This document shows positions 1-9,446 of a stretch of 64,000 nucleotides of DNA, piece after piece. Each line of letters opens with the position of its first letter. The first letter of the stretch is position 1. Origin of the DNA: Escarpia spicata (taxonomy: Eukaryota > Annelida > Polychaeta > Sabellida > Siboglinidae). A program made the position numbers and the translations under genes. Location: positions 1,116,001 through 1,180,000 of the forward strand of contig CAXEFP010000012.1 in the NCBI GenBank assembly GCA_963995525.1. The letters run 5' to 3'. The notes beneath the pieces are model-generated. The model saw only the letters and a program-made list of their open reading frames with translations. It searched no databases and had not been told where the DNA came from.

Positions 1-130
1 CCGTTTTGCTGTGATATGCATTAATTTTTTTCGAACACTTTGATATGGGACATGTTTGTCTCGTGAGTACTGAAGGTACTGCTGCTTTAGACAAGAAAAA
101 ACTTCAAATGGGGATGAGTTTTCATACCTA

Positions 131-162
131 TAACTTACGTAATATGTTCTTGTAACTTACGT
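131..162 (+). other. paired TAACTTACGT motifs in every monomer
   Basis: TAACTTACGT occurs at unit positions 131-140 and 153-162, 22 bp start to start. The first continues into TTACGTAA, a perfect 8-bp palindrome; the second into TTACGTGAC. Both have an ACGT core, the core recognised by many bZIP factors. Binding is not shown, and this could simply be an old internal duplication. Both copies are kept in almost all units; losses include CTTAGGTAAT near 42832 and 47397, CTTATGTGAC near 26227, and CTTACATGAC near 12863. Confidence 0.6.
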
Positions 163-177
163 GACGGGGATAAAACG

Positions 178-262
178 GTAACATGCATTCCCATTTGGGG
201 TTAATCTAGTTATGTGTGTAGCTTGATATCAATCTAGCCTTCGTGAAGATTTGTAACATGCA
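178..262 (+). other. internal direct repeat GTAACATGCA, 75 bp apart
   Basis: GTAACATGCA occurs at 178-187 and 253-262 of the unit. A third shorter match, ATATGCATTAAT, lies near 14-25. These are fragments only: I cannot align the two halves of the monomer well enough to claim it arose as a dimer. Confidence 0.5.
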
Positions 263-290
263 AATCATCTATTTGGGATAAGACCACATT

Positions 291-300
291 AAGGATCCTT
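291..300 (+). other. 10-bp palindrome AAGGATCCTT, hypervariable
   Basis: In tails 1, 3 and 5 this is a perfect 10-bp palindrome with a BamHI-type core. Other tails change only the left arm: AAATATCCTT, AAAGATCCTT, AATGATCCTT and AAGAATCCTT. The right arm ATCCTT is nearly constant. Both non-homopolymer indels of the window (near 1270 and 36475) fall here or immediately after. It is therefore the most variable segment of the unit. Confidence 0.75.
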
Positions 301-978
301 CCGCCGAAAAAAGTGCACTACAAATACCGTTTTGCTGTGATATGCATTAATTTTTTTCGAACACTTTGACATGGGACATGTTTGTCTCGTGAGTACTGAA
401 TGTACTGCTGCTTTAGATAAGAAAAAACTTCAAATGGGGATTAGTTTTCACACCTATAACTTACGTAATATGTTCTTGTAACTTACGTGACGGAGATAGA
501 ACGGTAACATGCATTCCCATTTGTGATTAATCTACTTATGTGTGTAGCTTGATATCAATCTAGCCTTCGTGAAGATTTGTAACATGCAAAACATCTATTT
601 GGGGTAAGACCACATTAAATATCCTTCCGCCGAAAAACGTGCATTACAAATACCGTTTTACTGTGATATGCATTAATTTTTTTCGAACACTTTGATATGG
701 GACATGTTTGTCTCGTGAGTACTGAAGGTACTGCTGCTTTAGACAAGAAAAAACTTCAAATGGGGATGAGTTTTCACACCTATAACTTACGTAATATGTT
801 CTTGTAACTTACGTGACGGGGATAAAACGGTAACATGCATTCCCATTTGGGGTTAATCTAGTTATGTGTGTAGCTTGATATCAATCTAGCCTTCGTGAAG
901 ATTTGTAACATGCAAATCATCTATTTGGGATAAGACCACATTAAGGATCCTTCCGCCGAAAAAAGTGCACTACAAATA

Positions 979-1296
979 CCGTTTTGCTGTGATATGCATT
1001 AATTTTTTTCGATCACTTTGACATGGGACATGTTTGTCTCGTGAGTACTGAATGTACTGCTGCTTTAGATAAGAAAAAACTTCAAATGGGGATTAGTTTT
1101 CACACCTATAACTTACGTAATATGTTCTTGTAACTTACGTGACGGAGATAGAACGGTAACATGCATTCCCATTTGTGATTAATCTAGTTATGTGTGTAGC
1201 TTGATATCAATCTAGCCTTCGTGAAGATTTGTAACATGCAAATCATCTATTTGGGATAAGACCACATTATCCGCCGAAAAAAGTGCACTACAAATA
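979..1296 (+). repeat. 318-bp monomer with 8-bp deletion
   Basis: Around 1264-1276 the sequence reads CACATTATCCGCC where neighbours read CACATTAAGGATCCTTCCGCC. The simplest reading is loss of AGGATCCT, itself a perfect 8-bp palindrome containing the BamHI site. Two 4-bp deletions would give the same result. This is the largest indel in the window and shifts the monomer grid by 8 for everything to the right. The counterpart unit at 3253 lacks the deletion and has a different tail (CATAAC, AAAGATCC). Confidence 0.93.
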
Positions 1297-3578
1297 CCGT
1301 TTTGCTGTGATATGCATTAATTTTTTTCGAACACTTTGACATGGGACATGTTTGTCTCGTGAGTACTGAATGTACTGCTGCTTTAGATAAGAAAAAACTT
1401 CAAATGGGGATTAGTTTTCACACCTATAACTTACGTAATATGTTCTTGTAACTTACGTGACGGGGATAAAACGGTAACATGCATTCCCATTTGGGGTTAA
1501 TCTAGTTATGTGTGTAGCTTGATATCAATCTAGCCTTCGTGAAGATTTGTAACATGCAAAACATCTATTTGGGGTAAGACCACATTAAGGATCCTTCCGC
1601 CGAAAAAAGTGCACTACAAATACCGTTTTGCTGTGATATGCATTAATTTTTTTCGAACATTTTGACATGGGACATGTTTGTCTCGTGAGTACTGAATGTA
1701 TTGCTGCTTTAGACAAGATAAAACATCAAATGGGGATGAGTTTTCACACCTATAACTTACGTAATATGTTCTTGTAACTTACGTGACTGGGATAAAACGG
1801 TAACATGCATTCCCATTTGGGGTTAATCTAGTTATGTGTGTAGCTTGATATCAATCTAGCCTTCGTGAAGATTTGTAACATGCAAAACATCTATTTGGGG
1901 TAAGACCACATTAAATATCCTTCCGCCGAAAAAAGTGCATTACAAATACCGTTTTGCTGTGATATGCATTAATTTTTTTCGAACACTTTGATATGGGACA
2001 TGTTTGTCTCGTGAGTACTGAAGGTACTGCTGCTTTAGACAAGAAAAAACTTCAAATGGGGATGAGTTTTCACACCTATGACTTACGTAATATGTTCTTG
2101 TAACTTACGTGACGGAGATAGAACGGTAACATGCATTCCCATTTGTGATTAATCTAGTTATGTGTGTAGCTTGATATCAATCTAGCCTTCGTGAAGATTT
2201 GTAACATGCATAACATCTATTTGGGGTAAGACCACATTAAAGATCCTTCCGCCGAAAAAAGTGCACTACAAATACCGTTTTGCTGTGATATGCATTAATT
2301 TTTTTCGAACACTTTGATATGGGACATGTTTGTCTCGTGAGTACTGAAGGTACTGCTGCTTTAGACAAGAAAAAACTTCAAATGGGGATGAGTTTTCATA
2401 CCTATAACTTACGTAATATGTTCTTGTAACTTACGTGACGGGGATAAAACGGTAACATGCATTCCCATTTGGGGTTAATCTAGTTATGTGTGTAGCTTGA
2501 TATCAATCTAGCCTTCGTGAAGATTTGTAACATGCAAATCATCTATTTGGGATAAGACCACATTAAGGATCCTTCCGCCGAAAAAAGTGCACTACAAATA
2601 CCGTTTTGCTGTGATATGCATTAATTTTTTTCGAACACTTTGACATGGGACATGTTTGTCTCGTGAGTACTGAATGTACTGCTGCTTTAGATAAGAAAAA
2701 ACTTCAAATGGGGATTAGTTTTCACACCTATAACTTACGTAATATGTTCTTGTAACTTACGTGACGGAGATAGAACGGTAACATGCATTCCCATTTGTGA
2801 TTAATCTACTTATGTGTGTAGCTTGATATCAATCTAGCCTTCGTGAAGATTTGTAACATGCAAAACATCTATTTGGGGTAAGACCACATTAAATATCCTT
2901 CCGCCGAAAAACGTGCATTACAAATACCGTTTTACTGTGATATGCATTAATTTTTTTCGAACACTTTGATATGGGACATGTTTGTCTCGTGAGTACTGAA
3001 GGTACTGCTGCTTTAGACAAGAAAAAACTTCAAATGGGGATGAGTTTTCACACCTATAACTTACGTAATATGTTCTTGTAACTTACGTGACGGGGATAAA
3101 ACGGTAACATGCATTCCCATTTGGGGTTAATCTAGTTATGTGTGTAGCTTGATATCAATCTAGCCTTCGTGAAGATTTGTAACATGCAAATCATCTATTT
3201 GGGATAAGACCACATTAAGGATCCTTCCGCCGAAAAAAGTGCACTACAAATACCGTTTTGCTGTGATATGCATTAATTTTTTTCGATCACTTTGACATGG
3301 GACATGTTTGTCTCGTGAGTACTGAATGTACTGCTGCTTTAGATAAGAAAAAACTTCAAATGGGGATTAGTTTTCACACCTATAACTTACGTAATATGTT
3401 CTTGTAACTTACGTGACGGAGATAGAACGGTAACATGCATTCCCATTTGTGATTAATCTAGTTATGTGTGTAGCTTGATATCAATCTAGCCTTCGTGAAG
3501 ATTTGTAACATGCATAACATCTATTTGGGGTAAGACCACATTAAAGATCCTTCCGCCGAAAAAAGTGCACTACAAATA

Positions 3579-3904
3579 CCGTTTTGCTGTGATATGCATT
3601 AATTTTTTTCGAACACTTTGATATGGGACATGTTTGTCTCGTGAGTACTGAAGGTACTGCTGCTTTAGATAAGAAAAAACTTCAAATGGGGATTAGTTTT
3701 CACACCTATAACTTACGTAATATGTTCTTGTAACTTACGTGACGGAGATAGAACGGTAACATGCATTCCCATTTGTGATTAATCTAGTTATGTGTGTAGC
3801 TTGATATCAATCTAGCCTTCGTGAAGATTTGTAACATGCATAACATCTATTTGGGGTAAGACCACATTAAAGATCCTTCCGCCGAAAAAAGTGCACTACA
3901 AATA
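3579..3904 (+). repeat. A/B mosaic monomer
   Basis: The head carries the A-class markers GATATGG and GAAGGTAC (T44, G75). From position 92 on it carries B-class markers: ATAAG, GATTAG, CGGAGATAGAAC and TGTGATT. The switch therefore lies between unit positions 76 and 92. The same mosaic recurs at 5535 and 7817, so one recombination or conversion event was later copied by HOR amplification. Confidence 0.85.
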
Positions 3905-4882
3905 CCGTTTTGCTGTGATATGCATTAATTTTTTTCGAACACTTTGATATGGGACATGTTTGTCTCGTGAGTACTGAAGGTACTGCTGCTTTAGACAAGA
4001 AAAAACTTCAAATGGGGATGAGTTTTCATACCTATAACTTACGTAATATGTTCTTGTAACTTACGTGACGGGGATAAAACGGTAACATGCATTCCCATTT
4101 GGGGTAAATCTAGTTATGTGTGTAGCTTGATATCAATCTAGCCTTCGTGAAGATTTGTAACATGCAAAACATCTATTTGGGGTAAGACCACATTAAGGAT
4201 CCTTCCGCCGAAAAAAGTGTACTACAAATACCGTTTTGCTGTGATATGCATTAATTTTTTTCGAACATTTTGACATGGGACATGTTTGTCTCGTGAGTAC
4301 TGAATGTACTGCTGCTTTAGACAAGATAAAACATCAAATGGGGATGAGTTTTCACACCTATAACTTACGTAATATGTTCTTGTAACTTACGTGACGGGGA
4401 TAAAACGGTAACATGCATTCCCATTTAGGGTTAATCTAGTTATGTGTGTAGCTTGATATCAATCTAGCCTTCGTGAAGATTTGTAACATGCAAAACATCT
4501 ATTTGGGGTAAGACCACATTAAATATCCTTTCGCCGAAAAAAGTGCATTACAAATACCGTTTTGCTGTGATATGCATTAATTTTTTTCGAACACTTTGAT
4601 ATGGGACATGTTTGTCTCGTGAGTACTGAAGGTACTGCTGCTTTAGACAAGAAAAAACTTCAAATGGGGATGAGTTTTCACACCTATAACTTACGTAATA
4701 TGTTCTTGTAACTTACGTGACGGGGATAAAACGGTAACATGCATTCCCATTTGGGGTTAATCTAGTTATGTGTGTAGCTTGATATCAATCTAGCCTTCGT
4801 GAAGATTTGTAACATGCAAATCATCTATTTGGGATAAGACCACATTAAGGATCCTTCCGCCGAAAAAAGTGCACTACAAATA

Positions 4883-7800
4883 CCGTTTTGCTGTGATATG
4901 CATTAATTTTTTTAGAACACTTTGATATGGGACATGTTTGTCTCGTGAGTACTGAAGGTACTGCTGCTTTAGACAAGAAAAAACTTCAAATGGGGATGAG
5001 TTTTCACACCTATAACTTACGTAATATGTTCTTGTAACTTACGTGACGGGGATAAAACGGTAACATGCATTCCCATTTGGGGTTAATCTAGTTAAGTGTG
5101 TAGCTTGATATCAATCTAGCCTTCGTGAAGATTTGTAAAATGCAAATCATCTATTTGGGATAAGACCACATTAAGGATCCTTCCGCCGAAAAAAGTGCAC
5201 TACAAATACCGTTTTGCTGTGATATGCATTAATTTTTTTCGATCACTTTGACATGGGACATGTTTGTCTCGTGAGTACTGAATGTACTGCTGCTTTAGAT
5301 AAGAAAAAACTTCAAATGGGGATTAGTTTTCACACCTATAACTTACGTAATATGTTCTTGTAACTTACGTGACGGAGATAGAACGGTAACATGCATTCCC
5401 ATTTGTGATTAATCTAGTTATGTGTGTAGCTTGATATCAATCTAGCCTTCGTGAAGATTTGTAACATGCATAACATCTATTTGGGGTAATACCACATTAA
5501 AGATCCTTCCGCCGAAAAAAGTGCACTACAAATACCGTTTTGCTGTGATATGCATTAATTTTATTCGAACACTTTGATATGGGACATGTTTGTCTCGTGA
5601 GTACTGAAGGTACTGCTGCTTTAGATAAGAAAAAACTTCAAATGGGGATTAGTTTTCACACCTATAACTTACGTAATATGTTCTTGTAACTTACGTGACG
5701 GAGATAGAACGGTAACATGCATTCCCATTTGTGATTAATCTAGTTATGTGTGTAGCTTGATATCAATCTAGCCTTCGTGAAGATTTGTAACATGCATAAC
5801 ATCTATTTGGGGTAAGACCACATTAAAGATCCTTCCGCCGAAAAAAGTGCACTACAAATACCGTTTTGCTGTGATATGCATTAATTTTTTTAGAACACTT
5901 TGATATGGGACATGTTTGTCTCGTGAGTACTGAAGGTACTGCTGCTTTAGACAAGAAAAAACTTCAAATGGGGATGAGTTTTCATACCTATAACTTACGT
6001 AATATGTTCTTGTAACTTACGTGACGGGGATAAAACGGTAACATGCATTCCCATTTGGGGTAAATCTAGTTATGTGTGTAGCTTGATATCAATCTAGCCT
6101 TCGTGAAGATTTGTAACATGCAAAACATCTATTTGGGGTAAGACCACATTAAGGATCCTTCCGCCGAAAAAAGTGCAGTACAAATACCGTTTTGCTGTGA
6201 TATGCATTAATTTTTTTCGAACATTTTGACATGGGACATGTTTGTCTCGTGAGTACTGAATGTACTGCTGCTTTAGACAAGATAAAACATCAAATGGGGA
6301 TGAGTTTTCACACCTATAACTTACGTAATATGTTCTTGTAACTTACGTGACGGGGATAAAACGGTAACATGCATTCCCATTTAGGGTTAATCTAGTTATG
6401 TGTGTAGCTTGATATCAATCTAGCCTTCGTGAAGATTTGTAACATGCAAAACATCTATTTGGGGTAAGACCACATTAAATATCCTTCCGCCGAAAAAAGT
6501 GCATTACAAATACCGTTTTGCTGTGATATGCATTAATTTTTTTCGAACACTTTGATATGGGACATGTTTGTCTCGTGAGTACTGAAGGTACTGCTGCTTT
6601 AGACAAGAAAAAACTTCAAATGGGGATGAGTTTTCACACCTATAACTTACGTAATATGTTCTTGTAACTTACGTGACGGGGATAAAACGGTAACATGCAT
6701 TCCCATTTGGGGTTAATCTAGTTATGTGTGTAGCTTGATATCAATCTAGCCTTCGTGAAGATTTGTAACATGCAAATCATCTATTTGGGATAAGACCACA
6801 TTAAGGATCCTTCCGCCGAAAAAAGTGCACTACAAATACCGTTTTGCTGTGATATGCATTAATTTTTTTCGAACACTTTGACATGGGACATGTTTGTCTC
6901 GTGAGTACTGAATGTACTGCTGCTTTAGATAAGAAAAAACTTCAAATGGGGATTAGTTTTCACACCTATAACTTACGTAATATGTTCTTGTAACTTACGT
7001 GACGGAGATAGAACGGTAACATGCATTCCCATTTGTGATTAATCTAGTTATGTATGTAGCTTGATATCAATCTAGCCTTCGTGAAGATTTGTAACATGCA
7101 TAACATCTATTTGGGGTAAGACCACATTAAAGATCCTTCCGCCGAAAAAAGTGCACTACAAATACCGTTTTGCTGTGATATGCATTAATTTTTTTAGAAC
7201 ACTTTGATATGGGACATGTTTGTCTCGTGAGTACTGAAGGTACTGCTGCTTTAGACAAGAAAAAACTTCAAATGGGGATGAGTTTTCACACCTATAACTT
7301 ACGTAATATGTTCTTGTAACTTACGTGACGGGGATAAAACGGTAACATGCATTCCCATTTGGGGTTAATCTAGTTAAGTGTGTAGCTTGATATCAATCTA
7401 GCCTTCGTGAAGATTTGTAAAATGCAAATCATCTATTTGGGATAAGACCACATTAAGGATCCTTCCGCCGAAAAAAGTGCACTACAAATACCGTTTTGCT
7501 GTGATATGCATTAATTTTTTTCGATCACTTTGACATGGGACATGTTTGTCTCGTGAGTACTGAATGTACTGCTGCTTTAGATAAGAAAAAACTTCAAATG
7601 GGGATTAGTTTTCACACCTATAACTTACGTAATATGTTCTTGTAACTTACGTGACGGAGATAGAACGGTAACATGCATTCCCATTTGTGATTAATCTAGT
7701 TATGTGTGTAGCTTGATATCAATCTAGCCTTCGTGAAGATTTGTAACATGCATAACATCTATTTGGGGTAATACCACATTAAAGATCCTTCCGCCGAAAA

Positions 7801-9446
7801 AAGTGCACTACAAATACCGTTTTGCTGTGATATGCATTAATTTTATTCGAACACTTTGATATGGGACATGTTTGTCTCGTGAGTACTGAAGGTACTGCTG
7901 CTTTAGATAAGAAAAAACTTCAAATGGGGATTAGTTTTCACACCTATAACTTACGTAATATGTTCTTGTAACTTACGTGACGGAGATAGAACGGTAACAT
8001 GCATTCCCATTTGTGATTAATCTAGTTATGTGTGTAGCTTGATATCAATCTAGCCTTCGTGAAGATTTGTAACATGCATAACATCTATTTGGGGTAAGAC
8101 CACATTAAAGATCCTTCCGCCGAAAAAAGTGCACTACAAATACCGTTTTGCTGTGATATGCATTAATTTTTTTAGAACACTTTGATATGGGACATGTTTG
8201 TCTCGTGAGTACTGAAGGTACTGCTGCTTTAGACAAGAAAAAACTTCAAATGGGGATGAGTTTTCATACCTATAACTTACGTAATATGTTCTTGTAACTT
8301 ACGTGACGGGGATAAAACGGTAACATGCATTCCCATTTGGGGTAAATCTAGTTATGTGTGTAGCTTGATATCAATCTAGCCTTCGTGAAGATTTGTAACA
8401 TGCAAAACATCTATTTGGGGTAAGACCACATTAAGGATCCTTCCGCCGAAAAAAGTGCAGTACAAATACCGTTTTGCTGTGATATGCATTAATTTTTTTC
8501 GAACATTTTGACATGGGACATGTTTGTCTCGTGAGTACTGAATGTACTGCTGCTTTAGACAAGATAAAACATCAAATGGGGATGAGTTTTCACACCTATA
8601 ACTTACGTAATATGTTCTTGTAACTTACGTGACGGGGATAAAACGGTAACATGCATTCCCATTTAGGGTTAATCTAGTTATGTGTGTAGCTTGATATCAA
8701 TCTAGCCTTCGTGAAGATTTGTAACATGCAAAACATCTATTTGGGGTAAGACCACATTAAATATCCTTCCGCCGAAAAAAGTGCATTACAAATACCGTTT
8801 TGCTGTGATATGCATTAATTTTTTTCGAACACTTTGATATGGGACATGTTTGTCTCGTGAGTACTGAAGGTACTGCTGCTTTAGACAAGAAAAAACTTCA
8901 AATGGGGATGAGTTTTCACACCTATAGCTTACGTAATATGTTCTTGTAACTTACGTGACGGGGATAAAACGGTAACATGCATTCCCATTTGGGGTTAATC
9001 TAGTTATGTGTGTAGCTTGATATCAATCTAGCCTTCGTGAAGATTTGTAACATGCAAATCATCTATTTGGGATAAGACCACATTAAGGATCCTTCCGCCG
9101 AAAAAAGTGCACTACAAATACCGTTTTGCTGTGATATGCATTAATTTTTTTCGAACACTTTGACATGGGACATGTTTGTCTCGTGAGTACTGAATGTACT
9201 GCTGCTTTAGATAAGAAAAAACTTCAAATGGGGATTAGTTTTCACACCTATAACTTACGTAATATGTTCTTGTAACTTACGTGACGGAGATAGAACGGTA
9301 ACATGCATTCCCATTTGTGATTAATCTAGTTATGTGTGTAGCTTGATATCAATCTAGCCTTCGTGAAGATTTGTAACATGCATAACATCTATTTGGGGTA
9401 AGACCACATTAAAGATCCTTCCGCCGAAAAAAGTGCACTACAAATA
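4883..9446 (+). repeat. 7-mer HOR (2282 bp), two tandem copies
   Basis: Copy 1 is 4883-7164 and copy 2 is 7165-9446. Monomer order in both is A1, B2, A/B-hybrid 2, C3, D4, A1, B2. Rare variants repeat at exactly 2282 bp: TTTAGAAC (4914/7196 and 5892/8174), GTTAAGTGTG (5092/7374), GTAAAATGC near 5137/7419, GGTAATACC near 5486/7768, TTTTATTCG near 5561/7843, GTGCAGTAC near 6175/8457, and ATTTAGGGTT (6383/8665). Small private differences, such as TGTATGTAGC near 7053 and CTATAGCTT near 8925, show the copies are not recent perfect duplicates. Confidence 0.93.

Larger units (their letters stand above)
1..326 (+). repeat. reference monomer (class C head, tail 1)
   Basis: This is the first complete unit and the coordinate frame for all variant positions. 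Its diagnostic bases are C38, T44, G75, C92, G116, T125, G168, A173, G198, T265, A278, T289 and G293/G294. Internal landmarks are a T run at 25-31, AGTACT near 67-72, two TAACTTACGT copies at 131 and 153, two GTAACATGCA copies at 178 and 253, GATATC near 226, and the 10-bp palindrome AAGGATCCTT at 291-300. Its near copy is the unit at 2275, seven monomers downstream (minus the 8-bp deletion). Confidence 0.95.
1..4882 (+). repeat. left 7-mer higher-order repeat region, imperfect copies
   Basis: Monomers 1-4 (C1, B4, A1, B1) reappear as monomers 8-11 starting at 2275. Shared rare variants are TCTACTTATG near 535 and 2809, GTTTTACTG in the units at 653 and 2927, and CGATCAC near 1011 and 3285. 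The spacing is 2274, which is seven units less the 8-bp deletion at 1270. The copies diverge from the tail of monomer 4/11 onward: monomers 5-7 are mosaics and monomers 12-15 are a different series. Monomers 11-15 match monomers 17-21 at a six-unit (1956-bp) offset, shown by TTTAGGG-type variants at 4427 and 6383. Confidence 0.8.

Noticed and set aside
25..31. T-run plus AT-rich flank as a promoter or terminator
   Set aside because: There is no supporting TATA-type element at a sensible spacing, no hairpin, and no gene to regulate.
241..256. CTTCGTGAAGATTTG as a possible CENP-B box
   Set aside because: It has TTCG but not the required A and CGGG at the right spacing. The other TTCG (near 31-34) and CGGG (near 165-169) in the unit also fail the pattern.
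1..326. Monomer as a dimer of two 163-bp halves
   Set aside because: ATGCA matches recur at offset about 167 and there are short internal direct repeats, but the halves cannot be aligned beyond these few words.
4424..4432. TTTAGGGTT resembling a plant telomere repeat (also near 6380 and 8662)
   Set aside because: It is a single unit made by one G to A change in CATTTGGGGTT, copied by the HOR. There is no tandem run, so it is not telomeric sequence.
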